Assembly: GCA_951799445.1 (NCBI GenBank)
Contig: OX637295.1
Coordinates: 23,126,001-23,190,000 of the forward strand
Source: Pseudisothecium myosuroides
Lineage: Eukaryota > Streptophyta > Bryopsida > Hypnales > Lembophyllaceae
Direction of reading: 5' to 3'
DNA: 64,000 bases
The translations under genes and the position numbers were made by a program. The notes beneath the pieces were generated by a model. It searched no databases and was not told the DNA's origin. It was given only the letters and a program-made list of their open reading frames with translations. Of the stretch, positions 48,840 through 60,898 are shown piece after piece; within the stretch, counting starts at the first letter, position 1, and every line of letters starts with the position of its first letter.

Positions 48840-51000
48840 CCTGCACTTTAACCGATCTCACATGAATCGCCGCCTGCACCACGCACCGAACTTCTCCGAT
48901 CAATTCAAATGCTTCAATCTTCAATTAGCAAGCGCAGTATATCACAAAAGTTCAGAATCTGATCTCAAACTGGGAGTCAGCTTGTACGTACCTTACCCCT
49001 TTGCGCTACTGGCAATTGCATCGACCTTGAAAAATTTCGGCGCTAAGACCGATCGATCAGTGCACCGATCGATTACTGCAAATTAATCGACCCCATCAGA
49101 ACTGCACTGATCGCGAGCCGACCGGCCACGAATTCGAGAGTTGCGCACTGCAATAGCTAGAACGATACATGCGGCGATCATAAGTTTGTGGAGCAGAACT
49201 CGCGATCTGACTCTGACTCGCTGTTTCCAGTGATGGACGAGGGTTTCAGACTGAAGCGAAGGAATGAGTGAACCTCATATGTTGCAAGCGGCGGGGGTAT
49301 TTGTATTTGAGTTCGATCTGACTGGCTTTCGCAGAGCTTGCTCGAGTGGGTGGACAGTGGTGGCGCTCGTGAACATGCGGTGGGGAGGTGGTCAAAGGGC
49401 CGGCTGATCTTTCTCCGGCCACCCGATCAGGCCGGGAACCTGACCCGAATGCGCTGCTGGTCGATCATTACTTCTGCGGCAGGAAGTTAGGCGGAGCTTT
49501 GATGGATCTTAGCCGAGGGTTTACCCGCGGATTACAAGGATTAGAACGTGGTGACGTTCTCAGCTGATGTTGAGTTCCCTTTACGGAATCGTGGTCCCCA
49601 GGCGACGGCCTCGATCGGAGATTCGACCATGCGACCCTATCCTTGTAGGGTCACGTAAAGCCTTCCCACGCGGGGAGTGTGTCAGACTTTTCCAGTTCTT
49701 CTCACTGGACTATTCGGGAGTCTGGAATGTCTTGGGTGCCTTCAGATGGCTGGACGGTAGTCAGTGATGACTTAGTGTAGTGTACAATATGCTTGTTTTG
49801 CATCTATATACTTTACGGTCTTGATTTAATTAATTTCCCGTTTAAGTTTAGTTAGGGACGGGCTTGGAGTGAATGACTGAATTAAATTCAATGCGAAGGT
49901 TTGAGGAAGTAGAGAATGTTCGCCTCTTGCAATTAAGTTCCAGCCTGAGGACAAAATATGGAACGAGATTCTGGTGTCGGAGGAACCTTGTTTTCCCCGG
50001 CCCCCCGGGCCTTGGGTCTTGGGACAAACGAACTTTGTTGGATGCCAGGTACGTGTCCGAATTTGAGACGCACCGCTTTTCCAATTCTGGCTTGCACGCT
50101 GTTTCAGTGTTGACATCGTCGGGACATTGGATTGTTTCACACGTGACGTGTCCAAATTCAACGAAATGACGTCTGAAAGTACTTCATCAGTTCTGCACGA
50201 GTATCGCACGGTAACGCTTGCTAGGATAGTTAAATTGATGCTTGCACCTTTCCATCTACTACTAACTCGGTAACGCCTTCTAGAATCTAGCTAATTAACA
50301 TAAAATCATAAATCTAGTCACCGCTGCTCTAGCTAGGAATGGGGAAAATCTTGCAAGTTTCCACCGTCATACTCATGAGCACGACACATGCGTGCAAACT
50401 CTAAATATCTCAAAACTCTAAATATCTGATAATTGTATCTAGATGCGTGAGTGTCAGCTTATCGATACATCCGCAAGGTGGATACAAGCTGGTACCGCCT
50501 TTCAATTCAAGCCATGAATAATGCTGTAGTACGTCCGGAAACTGCTTTTCCTTGAACATATACTTGTAAGTTAGAACTCAGCCGCCCTAGAACATGGCTC
50601 TGGCCACTGATTTTAATTCCGTAAGTGCTACAAATACGGTACTGGCGTACGTACCGCCCATGCAAGTTATCAATTCTACGTGTTTGCGAAGCACGCAGCG
50701 GTGGTGAAGCGTGAATGAGAAGCCTTGAATAAATAGTACGTAGGAAGACTTAATTAGAGGTGAAATATACCAGCTGTCAAACGGATAAATTAATACTGCA
50801 GACCAAATTTGGGTCTGGTCCCTTCTATCGCATACAGTAATAAGCGGTGGCCCTTATCCTGGCCCTTGCCTGGCCCTGCCATATCGGGATTCTTCGTCTC
50901 ATGTGAAAAGGAGCTGACCTGTTGACGGATGGAGGCAGGGTCGCACAATATATGAAGCTCGAAGACTGGCAGCCAGGCCACTTCAATCCATGAAAGTAGG
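48840..51000. other. GC-richer island of block W, copy 2
   Basis: Paralogue of 27180-29480, without the foldback at 28752. The minus-strand donor-like site reads GC instead of GT. The frames at 49826-50209 do not match copy-1 frames and are not supported as genes. Confidence 0.45.
49567..49767 (+). CDS. Candidate small protein, 66 aa, paralogue of 27888-28091
   Basis: Same frame, length and stop as the copy-1 candidate, one residue shorter at the N-terminus because the start lies three bases later. Differences from copy 1: Lys to Glu, Ala to Ile, His to Arg, Cys to Gly, with six further silent third-position changes. One Cys of copy 1 near the C-terminus is thus not conserved. No ribosomal or transcript evidence can be read from the DNA. 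Confidence 0.35.
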   Translation: MLSSLYGIVVPRRRPRSEIRPCDPILVGSRKAFPRGECVRLFQFFSLDYSGVWNVLGAFRWLDGSQ

Positions 51001-51111
51001 TAAGCTTAAGTGCGAAACGTCAAGATTCAGTTCTGATCTTTCTGAGTCCAAAAAAATGTTTCAAGAGTACTGGAATTTACTCACTAGAGAAGGGAGCATC
51101 TCAGAAACACC

Positions 51112-51192
51112 GCACAAGGGAAGTAGGAGCTGTTACCATGTGGTAATGGTCCAATTTTCTCCACATGGTAACCCCTCCTACTTCCACTGTGC
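51112..51192. mobile_element. Foldback element, copy 2 only
   Basis: 81 bp. The left arm (GGAAGTAGGAG, then GTTACCATGTGG) pairs with the right arm (CCACATGGTAAC, then CTCCTACTTCC), about 28 of 32 bases complementary. Copy 1 (about 29580) has no such insertion. Confidence 0.8.
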
Positions 51193-51348
51193 CGATTTTT
51201 TCAGAAGGTGTCAACTATTTCAGTTAACCCTGAAAGTACGGACCTAGAACCACTTTTTTCAAACTTCAAAGTTCCTCTAAGGCTGTATGCTCCCATTTTG
51301 CAACAACATAATTATAATTGAAATTTTTTATTTTCAGTTGTTTAAATT

Positions 51349-51672
51349 AAAGTATGTTCGCACTTGGTATTAGGGGTGATGTTTGCAACATGAATCTAGT
51401 CCAGAAGTAGGTATGGGCAATTTCATTAAAATGGCAATATTTTTTGAAAATGGCATGAAAACAGTTCAAACGGCCATTCTGAAATCTATACCTGTCCTAG
51501 ATGGTTCAGAATGGCCGTTCTAAAATCTATACCAATCCTAGATGGTGAAAATGGCACACCGTCAAAGTGGCACTTAAAATACCGCCATTTTAAGGATTTT
51601 GTCCATAGGTCTAAATTCGTTCCTAAGACCCTCAATAAGAATACTCTTTAATACCAAGTGCAAACATACCTT
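51349..51672 (+). mobile_element. MITE family G with nested E element
   Basis: Outer ends AAAGTATGTTCGCACTTGG and CCAAGTGCAAACATACCTT. It is split by an E element at 51415-51604. Confidence 0.75.
51415..51604. mobile_element. Short MITE family E, long subtype, inside G
   Basis: 190 bp. Ends GGGCAATTTCATTAAAATGG and CCATTTTAAGGATTTTGTCC. Very close in order to the 44945 copy, including the double core. Confidence 0.8.
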
Positions 51673-51689
51673 AAAAATGTAATGACATG

Positions 51690-52490
51690 TCTTAGACTAT
51701 ATTTCTTAAAAATTTCAGTTTTTGGGTAGAAATTTGTCAATTTTGGAATCAAAATCTAAATCTAAAACAAATTTCATATCAAATACAAAATATGCTCCAA
51801 AAATTTGAAATTTTCTTTATAGTAGTTACTTAGATAGTTAGGTCAAAATAATAGTTTAGATTATCATGGTGCAAAAACATTTGTATAGCAAATTTGTTAA
51901 AATGGAGATATTCCATTCACTATTTTTAGACAGCAAAATCTAAACCATCTAGCACAAGTATAGATTTCAGACCACGCAGTTTGAACTGTAAAAGTGCTAA
52001 AGTTGTGGAATGGCGCCATTTTAATGAAATTGCCATTCGTTTGATTATTCTAAAATTAGAAAATTAATACTCCATGTTAATAGGTCCAAAGTTAAAATTG
52101 CAATAAAATATTGGATGTTAAGATTTTTTCAATTTTTCAAATTAAAGTAGGAAACTAGGAACTCAATTTGATAAGTTTTATTTCATTAGTAGGACTCAAA
52201 TTCAACAAAAATTATTTTCATGACTCATATTTACATCAAGAACAAAGACCTAAAAGATGTCAAAATACACTACATAGTGATCCGTGAACCAAGCATCTTC
52301 TCATGTAGAAAATTCAAAAATATCATAATGAACCAAATAAAGTAGTATTCAATACCATTCTCCAAAAATATATTCAAGTAGCTCCCAAAAAAAAGTGGAT
52401 GATAAAATGAGTTTTTTCATATTCTACATCCTTACAAAGTCATCCATTAGTCGATTATCAACTAATCATGTAGCGTTTTAGAGTTAGTAA
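51690..52490 (+). repeat. Array block X, copy 3
   Basis: Homologous to 11330-11940, with an E element inserted at 51887. After it the array is interrupted until about 61650. Confidence 0.7.
51887..52034. mobile_element. Short MITE family E
   Basis: 148 bp. Ends AGCAAATTTGTTAAAATGG and CCATTTTAATGAAATTGCC. Flanks ATTTGTAT and ATTCGTTT could be a diverged 8-bp target duplication. Confidence 0.75.
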
Positions 52491-52559
52491 TAATTGAAGT
52501 AATGTTGATTTTGTTAAATTGACTGATATCCACAACTTTGGCATTTGGAAGGAGAATCA

Positions 52560-53301
52560 CGGTGAATGCAAGAAACAAAGGCTGTACTATTTTGCGTCAC
52601 ACCTTGCATTTTGATTATTTTTTTGGCCATAACTTTTGCGTTCTAGCTCCAAATGACTCAAGATTTATAAGTATGGTACTCATGATTATTATACACTATG
52701 CCTAATTTTTTTGTAATTTTCAAAAATAGTTTATTATCCAAAAATAGCCTCCAATTATATGTCACACTTGCTAATTTAGAGGTTTTTAGTACTATTTAGT
52801 ACCCCAAAAAACGAATTTCAAGCTGAAATTTGGAGGGCATGGTCTTCTAGGACTAGTAGACTTGTAGCTATGCAGGGAAGGAATTCTAAAAATAGTTAAT
52901 TGTATGTGGTGTAGAAGTCCACAAACTGCGCTTCTTTCTACTTACATTTTCAGACATATAAAATATTATTTTGAAATTTTTTGGGGTGAATGACCATCTC
53001 CATAGAGTTGTTACAAATGGCCAATTTTCATTTTATGTATTTAATTTTTTTTCCTATTTTAAACTAATTTATACATCAAAGTATCCATTTTCTTGAGATT
53101 TGGCACTTTTTTAGTTCTCTAGCTTAAAGAGTTTTTCTATGCATTTCCTTTGGTGGTTACCTTCATTTTAAAGGTGTATACGTTAGCCATATTTTTTTTG
53201 TTTTTTAAAAATTATTTTTCTAATTTTATAGTACTCTAGAAGAAAAATCATGAGTACTACAAAAACGCAACAAAATTGGCAGGTGTTTCTTGCATTCACC
53301 C
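52560..53301 (-). mobile_element. MITE family F, complete copy
   Basis: 742 bp. Starts GGTGAATGCAAGAAAC, ends AGGTGTTTCTTGCATTCACCC-type, flanked by ATCA on both sides (52556-52559 and 53302-53305). No coding capacity. Confidence 0.85.
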
Positions 53302-53305
53302 ATCA

Positions 53306-54090
53306 AGGACTTAAGGCTTGAATGAAAACCCACATTAGTCTTAATTTTTAGAACTTTGTTTAGATTAATCATTTATGTTAATTAGGAAATCACGCCCATT
53401 TAACCAAGATGACAATAGGTACAAATCAATTACAAAACAAAATCTTTTTCTAAATATCAAATCTTGATGTTGTTAGAATGACATCGCTTCACAATCTAAC
53501 ATTCATGTTGTGCCAATCATTTATGTCCCCTTTTCTATTACATTGATCTGTCCTATTTGAGATCCTATTAGTGAGGGTGCAAAATTAGTGTTATTTGTAA
53601 AACTAGTCACAATTTAAAAAAAGAATAGAAACTACTACAACAAAGCAATATTCTAACTTGATCTAATTGAAATTGTGTGACTTCAGTAAATTATTGTCAT
53701 TTAGGATAAATTTTTAAAATGTTCGACCTATACTAAAATTAAAATACTATCTATCTTAGTTTTTGTTTGTATAATAGAACTGGTAGAATTGAACATTTTA
53801 ATTTTTGGTGCATGTGGCTACCTAGAATTGTGCCAATTTTGTTGAAAGTGACAATATGGATAATCGCAAGAAACACTTGTATTATTTGTTGTCATACCTT
53901 GTAGGGCTATATTTTTTTGGCCATAAGTATTGCATTACACTGCTAAAGGATTCCAAATTCTTACCCAAGGTACATTAATCATGAAAAAAAATCCATGAAA
54001 AATTGAAATAAATAAAAAAACTAATTAATTTCTTATAGATTATATATTTGTCTGCCTGGAAAGACTTTATTCATTTCATTTGGCACCTAG
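53306..54090. other. Gene-free stretch with F fragment
   Basis: No gene seen. At 53858 an F-type end (GATAATCGCAAGAAACACTT) starts a truncated inverted copy of roughly 150-200 bp. At 54086-54095 a piggyBac-like end (CCTAGGGG then TTAA) stands alone. Confidence 0.5.
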
Positions 54091-54172
54091 GGGTTAATTC
54101 TCAAATGCACGTGTCGATGAATCTTTACCACAGAGTTTGTAATCTTGTTGCATTTAGCATTGGTATGTACGT

Positions 54173-55097
54173 ATGACTGATACTAATTTGTGCAAATTAT
54201 GGGTTACCCCTGATGTACAAGTGTGCAACAAAATTGCACAAGCAGACAATGAACGGTTCGAACAGTTGAAGATGGAAATGAAGCAGACGAGGAAGCAGAG
54301 AGATACTAAGGAGGATCGCCTTCAAGAGAAACAAAGGCTGAGGGAGAAAAGAACGAAGCTGAAGCAGAAGCTGCGGGCAGAATCAGATGATGAAGTTGCA
54401 GACAGTGGTGGAGACTCCGGTGATTCTGACAATAGTGAGAGTGCTGGTGAGAATACCAAAGAAAGACAGCGAAGAAAATTTAAGCGAATAAGGTAGAAGG
54501 CTTGAGAACAGTTCGGGCATTAAGAATGGACCCTATAAATGGCTGTGAAATGGACATGAGTTGGGTCTGAAATTGACTACTATAGTCATTGAATGAACCA
54601 AGGAAAAAAGACTTATTAATTGCAAGAGCCAATCACTCTCTTTGCTTTCCCCATTTTTATTTAGAATTGCAAGTGAACCATTTATGAAAGACCTAGGGTC
54701 ACAAATAGGGACCTATGACCCAACTTGTTTGAAAATTCATAAGTAATTCAAAAATGCTCGGAAAAATACAAAACGACTTGGGTTAGATTCCTCATCAACT
54801 TCTCTATGTCTGAAAAATGAGCTAAAAATATTCCCGTCCAAGGAAATACATGAAAAAGGCGGACCAGCCCTTAGATGGTTGGTTTATTAACCTCCTACCT
54901 TAGCTCAAGATGATAATAATGATGAAAGCAGCCATGACGATGCAGAAGACTCTGACTCAGACGCTCAGCCAGAGAGACGTCAAGTGGGGAAGAAAGGAGT
55001 GCTTGGAGGTCGGACAGAGGATATATACCATGGAAGATTATCCTTCAGACCTTGAGGAGTTATCATTAGCTGAAAGGGAAGCTCTTGAAAATGAGAA
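54173..55097 (+). pseudogene. C-terminal fragment of a nucleolar DEAD-box helicase-like gene, cut by CACTA
   Basis: Two exon-like stretches. 54173-54496 (107 codons) carries a Lys/Arg-rich helix (KEDRLQEKQRLREKRTKLKQ) followed by an acidic Asp/Ser stretch, and reaches a donor-like GT at 54493. 54904-55097 continues acidic (SSHDDAEDSDSDAQ) in one frame, then after a one-base frame change reads DLEELSLAEREALENE. The order basic helix, acidic tract, SLAE-E-AL tail recalls the C-terminus of DDX10/Dbp4-type (plant RH32) rRNA-processing helicases; this is from memory, and no helicase core is in the window. The splice phase between the pieces does not fit and the CACTA element ends it, so I call it broken. 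Confidence 0.4.
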
Positions 55098-55619
55098 CAC
55101 TACAAGAAAATAGGGGAATAAATGACTGCAAAGAATGACTCTAAAACAGTCATTTTGAACAAAAATGACTTGGGCGCGACTTCGGGCCCCACAGTCATTG
55201 TAGACAAGTCCTTTTTAAACTGACTGCAGGTTTATTATCACCAACGAACTTGGACTTGGATGAAGAAAGGATGGGATGGTCTACGTGGCATTCAGGTTTA
55301 GGAACGAATTTTTTTGGAAAGGCCGGGCAGTTGCCCATTTTTTGAAAAATTTGGCCAACCGCTGCTGACGTGACCCTTTGCATGAGTCATTCTGCAGTTA
55401 TGAGGGAGTTGTGTTGACCAGTGCGGGACTGACACGTGTCCAACCATTCTTTAGTTATTGATGCGATTTTATCTTCAACGGACGAGTGATGCTTTGACAC
55501 GTGTCCAATCATTTTGTAGTCATTTGTAGGATATACTTTCAAGATTGCCCGATCATTGCATTGCATACAAAAAAGAATTTAAGGACAAATAGACGGGGAG
55601 TAGTCATTCTACAATCACA

Positions 55620-55705
55620 TATGAGTATACCATACACAATATACCAAATACAATATACCATACACCACATATTATCCTAAACACCATATACCATACACTA
55701 TACAT
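55620..55705 (+). repeat. Degenerate ATACCATACAC tandem repeat
   Basis: Several imperfect units (ATACCATACAC, ATACCAAATAC and similar) in a row inside the CACTA element. The minus-strand open frame at 55604-55813 is produced by this repeat. Confidence 0.6.
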
Positions 55706-56108
55706 CACATTTGGCTTATGTCTTGTATGGCTTCCAAATCCACTTAGTGTGTGAGTATGAAGAGATGAATTGACAAGCTTTTTATAGAAGTGGGGTAGTA
55801 GGAGGCAAGACAAATGATGTGGGATATGTAAAATGCAGGAATTGTATTACAAGTAATATTTTAGACCTCATTGAGGCATAGTAGAGTAATTTTTTTCAAA
55901 AAATTTTGAACTAATAAAAGTTAGGAAATCAATCTCACTTTCATCTCCAAAAATTCATTTTACAATTTAAGCCTCAAATCAAAAGTTATAGATAAATTTG
56001 CTAAATGGATTGGAAATAATTGGCACATGAAGAATACTAGGGTCACCTATTTGACTTCCCCAAAATAGACATATGTAGTTGTTCTAGGTCTCTTCACTTC
56101 ATGCAAAG

Positions 56109-56485
56109 GTTTTGGGCTAGGGGGATGCCCCTATGCTCCGCCCATCCCCTTGCTTTGATTTTTGCCCCTTAGCTCAGCCCATAGGCTCCTAGCCTGTCAT
56201 TGACTACACCCACTACTACCACTGGGCGCTATTGATACAATGCAAGACACAGTCACCAGTCACCCCTACCTTCGAGCGTTCTTCATCCTAATTTATTTTG
56301 TATCCCTGCTTCTAGCATTTCTTCTTTTAGCTCTAGTTTCCCTCAGCCTTTTGGCGTTACTGGCCCCTCTTTTCGCATCCACACTCCCGGGCGTTGTTAC
56401 CTCTCCTACTTCCCCTGCCTTCGGGCGTGTACCCGCCTATTGGCGTTTATGGTTATAAAGTTTCCACCCTTGAATGGGTTTATCT
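56109..56485 (+). mobile_element. Truncated LINE 3' tail inside the CACTA element
   Basis: 377 bp flanked by CACTTCATGCAAAG (56095-56108) and CACTTCATACAAAG (56486-56499), a 14-bp target duplication with one mismatch. It has the CTTCGGGCGT-type words and the 3' end phrase ACCCTTGAATGGGTTT, both shared with the LINE at 58555. The frame 56240-56458 is its untranslated tail, not a gene. Confidence 0.75.
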
Positions 56486-57714
56486 CACTTCATACAAAGA
56501 AAGTGTGATGATGACTGCATATGATGACCACATTCTTCCAAAATTGTTGAATGTGCAGTCTATAGGAATGTTGGGTTGAGTGTCCAGTTGCCAATAGTAT
56601 AGAAGTCATTCGTCAGTCATTTTCGAGTCATTTTTGCAGTAGAGTCCTTCACCGCGACTTTTAAATTACTATGACGAAGTCATATGGAAGTCACATGAGT
56701 GTAGGCTACCAAGTAGCATTCAAAGAGTCCCCTCAGAGTACTATAATGCCTATGAGCCTTGTCCTCCTTATCCCCGGGGTTGCTTACAATCAGTGGTGTA
56801 GTTGCGTCTAGGAAGTGAACCACAGAGGAATGGTAGGCGCCATTGAATTGTCAACAAAGGAGAACTTATTAGCATAGGAGGAATATTAGGGCATCATTGT
56901 GGGAGTTGTTCTTGATAGGTGTTGTTATAGATTCCCGGGGTGCCCTTAAAAGGTACAAGAACATAGCAATGGTCAGAAAATGCATGATGAACGTGATCCT
57001 GATAAGGAGACCCAATAGTTCTACATTTACAAATGAGGATAGCAAGCAATCACTAGCCCATCACTTCTGGATTATCATAAGTAGTTAATTAGCAGTCATT
57101 TGTTAGTGACAGTCTAGGGGCAGTTGGGACGTGCATTGGAATCAAAACCATGTCTGCATAGGTGCCCTTAATAGGTGCAAATTTTGTAGTATAGAACGTC
57201 GACTCCAATTGATTTTGCAATCGTAGTGTAGTATGGTGTGTTGGGTCAAAATGACTTTGTATAAATTGAAAGTGACCTATTTCGTTTTCAAGCATGTAAA
57301 ATTCAAATAACTATCTGCCCTTGTCAGTACAAGCAAAGGTCCAAACCGTGAAACTAACTAGGGACTCTGAAGGAGTCGTAATAGTGATTCAGTAGTCATT
57401 CTTGAGTTGCTCGCAAGTGAAGCTCAGTCAAATTTATGACAGAAAAATGACTCGAAAATGACTTTGCCGACCACGTTGGATTTCTCCCTTTTCCCACTAG
57501 TAAGTCGACGACGTAGTGAACGAGAACGTTGGTCTTGTGATCTTTTTTTGTCAATTGTTCATCTTGCAATCACCATCCTGACTCCGGAATGACTAGGGAC
57601 AGGTTTTAGTTCCACAAGTGGTGCAATTAGAGGGGATGAAGTCATTTTCTAGTGAAACTGGACATGCAGTCATTCTTCTACAGTCACAAAAGTGCTCATT
57701 TTCTTGTAGTGGAA

Positions 57715-58536
57715 GAAAATGAAACGACTAATGGTCCGCCTAGTTGGACTAATTTTCATTTTTTTTGGGTAGTTAGGGCTATTACTTCCAATTTTAGGCG
57801 TTTCTCTCTAGGAAAACCTAGCGGAAACAGATCTAATAGACTGAGTTAGGCAAAACGTAGAGCAAAGCTAGCTCAGCATATTTTAGCAATGAGTTAATAC
57901 TTAGGGATGGGCCAGAATGTCTCATGGTAATAGGCGTTGAAAGGTGTGATGAGAGCTTCATATATAATGAGTTTGAACTTCAATTTTCAGAGAAAAAAAT
58001 TAGCTAAAGTATTTGGTTTGCTACTTTGTCTTCATAACTCGATAAGTTTCACTAGCTCTTGACTCCTGCAACTCCGACCAAAGAATTTGCCCCCTGATTT
58101 AGAGTAATAAACCTTAGAAAGATCGGCAGATTGAATTCCTCAATCGAGAATTCGTATTGTAAATTGAACGACTTAGATCATCAACTCGAATTCCACAACT
58201 GAGGATTTGAACGAACCAGACAGAATTCCGGCCACCGAGGCCAGGCATGAGCAACTCTAGCTGTAAAGTCAACAGTGCTCAGCCAGAGGTCATTCCATAG
58301 AACTTCTACTGTAGAATCTAAGAGAGGCAACAGAGGGGAGCATGCACTTGATTACATGAAGATCTGATTCATAGAATTATAATTATATCAATTTTCGGAT
58401 TAGCTAAAAAATCAATCACTAGAGATTGAGAGATCAGCACTTAGTACAAGTACTTCAGAAGCTAGAGATGTACAGGCCTCTCCGTGATGAAAGGAAGCAC
58501 AATTTTTTGGTACTAAATTCCTTATTTGTGCAGCAT
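57715..58536. other. Gene-free stretch between CACTA and LINE
   Basis: Directly after the CACTA element the interrupted helicase-like frame could continue about 20 codons to a TAG near 57770. Beyond that I see no gene, only unique DNA of moderate GC. Confidence 0.4.
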
Positions 58537-58554
58537 ATGATGTAATCTGGAAGA

Positions 58555-60880
58555 ACTGGCTAATGTTGGCAAATAAGATAAAAAAAAAGGCAGGTTCAAC
58601 GCTTTGGGGAGCGGTATGGAGGTCTTGGTGCATAGTGCGCATAGGAGTCACTCAAGTTGAACCTCAAACGTTGCAAGAAATGCTAAGACAGCCATTATTT
58701 GGCAACCCATGGATTACGGACGAAAATGGACAACCCTTGGGGCTAGAGAAGGGGAGTTGTTTTTCTAACTGGGTGGCCAAAGGACTTAAAACAGATCAAG
58801 CACATATGGAGCATACATGACAATGATTGGAGACTAGCCATGGAACTATTACAGGTAACCAAATTATGGAAAACCAACGAACTCAGAACAACATTGTTGG
58901 CCAATATACCCCGAAGACCAAACCAAAGCTCCAAGCCAGGGGAAGGACAATGGATCATGCAAGGGAATGAGGTAAGCCCCACATCCATTTATCACATTGT
59001 CAAAATTCACGAAGAAGAAATCACAGTAGAGGCTTACCAATTGAGGGAATCCAAGGCAGAACTAGAAAGACAGGGAATAGGACCCATACAGATAGCCGCT
59101 CATACAATTCAACCAGTTAGAGTGAAACATAGAAACGGCAATCATGTAATCGGCTTCAACCTCCCACTTCTACCACCGCCCGACACATCCATATGGCTCC
59201 ATCAACCAGGAAGGATCGAAGACATCAACTGGGATCCAAGTGAATGGGAATGGAAATCACACAGGCAACAACAAAAATCGCACTTCTTCGACTACAGCAC
59301 CAAACAAGGATACCGGCAAGGGATAAAAAAACAGAATTAAACCTACCCGATACGATCGCAGACTCCAGGAACAGGGCCACTCATTTCACGAGAGAAGGAA
59401 GATATACAGTCGCATATGGCATCTTTGGCTGCCTCGCTGAGTAAGCACATTTTTATGGTTACTACATACGGAAGGACTCCCATTGGGAAGTTGATTAACT
59501 CGAATGGACATTGAAGGTTCATGTCGACTATGTCAAACGGCTCCAATTGAAACTTCTCGGCACACCTTCATTGACTGCCAGGAAATCAAAACGACGTGGG
59601 ATTACTACAACTTACTCAGACGGACTCACAACCTACAACCACTACATCCCACACCAGCCGACATCTTGGAAGAGGCAAAGCTAATAGATAGCAATCTTAT
59701 CATCAGGAAACTAAGCAATACATGCAGGGTAAAGGAAGAAACGCCATGGGATCTATTACGCTGCCTCATGCTTTGAGCGATATGGTGCCAGTGGTGCAGC
59801 AAGGTGATGCGGAACGAATAGTTCCATTTAGGATCAGCAATGCACAGTGCATGGAGAACACTCATCCAAATTGGAGTTGCCGCTTGGAGGGATATGTGGA
59901 GATCACAACAAGCTTCAAGAATCGAAATATTTAAAGCTACATGGGCCTCTACCTCAGCATTTTGCGTCATCAACGAGGTTCCAATATGGAACTTCATCCC
60001 CAGTAAGGAATTCCTTCCCCAGGAACTGGCCACCAGACCATCTTCACAGGGGGCCGCACAACGGATACCAATAATTCAACGTACATACGCCTCCAACCTC
60101 ACATCGCTCCAACAACGAAGAGGACTACGTCAGCAATATCGGCCTCTCATAGCAAACGAGGGACTTTGAGCAGAAAGAGGACGGTGGCCTTTACTTGGTA
60201 GCGACAAGGACTGCATCCAACAACAATCTCCACTCAACGGACACATCTAGCAGGAGATGGAGAGCGGAAATTAAGGCGGACCTCATCCTTCGACGGATCA
60301 TCCAGGAGATCGCCCAAGAGGCAGATGGTTAGGAGCAGAGGAGCACTGATCAGCAAGGGAACGCAAGCATCCAAAAAGACTTCAACTTGGTTACTGACTT
60401 AGACTTGCAGAAAGCTTTTAGTTTAATTTACAGGGATATCTTGGAGGAAGACTAGGTTTATTTTTATTTCCCTCGTCTTGTTTCTTCGTTATGTTTCCTG
60501 TTTATTTTCCTTTGCTTCGATGCTTACAGTTCACACCCGCCGGCAGGCCTTGACTTGCTTTTAGACCACTTCCACCCGTGACCGGGCACCCTTGTTTGCG
60601 GCCTTGCTCTCAATCTTGCCTTTAGGCGTCCACTGTTTCCTGGTCCTTTCCTTCTCCCGCCCCCGGGCGCTCACTACCTTCGGGCGTTCTCTCTTGTCAC
60701 TTCCTTCTCATCCCCGCTTCGGTGCCTTTTTGTTTTTTCTCCTCACCTTCTGCCCTCGGGCATTCATCCGCCCTTCGGCGTTCATCCGCCTTCGAGCGTT
60801 AACATCCGCCCTCGGGCATGTAACAGCTTTCGGGCGCCTTATTTTATCAGTAAAGCAACTCACCCTAGTATGGGTTTCAC
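58555..60880 (+). mobile_element. 5'-truncated, dead LINE (non-LTR retrotransposon)
   Basis: Flanked by ATGATGTAATCTGGAAGA (58537-58554) and ATGATGTAACCTGGAAGA (60881-60898), an 18-bp target duplication with one mismatch. Only the C-terminal third of the polyprotein remains. The 58563 frame has LRQPLFGNP and DENGQPLGL; a shifted frame 58840-59340 follows; a third frame from 59504 has a CRLC-x12-H-x4-C reverse-transcriptase zinc-binding knuckle (zf-RVT), then continues to 60169 through stops at about 59774 and 59820. The 3' UTR (60590-60840) repeats CTTCGGGCGT-like words. It ends ACCCTAGTATGGGTTTCAC without poly(A). Non-functional. Confidence 0.85.
60590..60845 (+). repeat. CTTCGGGCGT-type word array in LINE 3' UTR
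   Basis: At least eight variants of TTCGGGCGTT, CCCTCGGGCATT or TTCGAGCGTT occur in about 250 bp, separated by C/T-rich spacers. The same words occur in the tail at 56270-56440. The open frame 60592-60918 runs through it and is not a gene. Confidence 0.7.
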
Positions 60881-60898
60881 ATGATGTAACCTGGAAGA

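Larger units (their letters stand above)
55098..57711. mobile_element. CACTA (En/Spm-like) non-autonomous element
   Basis: 2614 bp. Starts CACTACAAGAAAATAGG and ends CATTTTCTTGTAGTG, flanked by GAA at 55095-55097 and 57712-57714, the 3-bp duplication expected of CACTA elements. Both subterminal regions are packed with AGTCATT / AATGACT in both orientations (55130-55620 and 56600-57680), the usual subterminal motif arrays that bind transposase in this superfamily. No TNP2-like transposase is visible. It contains a LINE tail (56109-56485) and a degenerate ATACCATACAC-type repeat (55620-55705). Confidence 0.92.

Noticed and set aside
55604..55813. Minus-strand 69-codon frame inside the CACTA element
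   Set aside because: It is generated by the ATACCATACAC-type tandem repeat.
56240..56458. Hydrophobic 72-codon frame resembling a membrane protein
   Set aside because: It is the C/T-rich untranslated tail of a LINE; the matching tail at 60592-60918 gives an unrelated frame.
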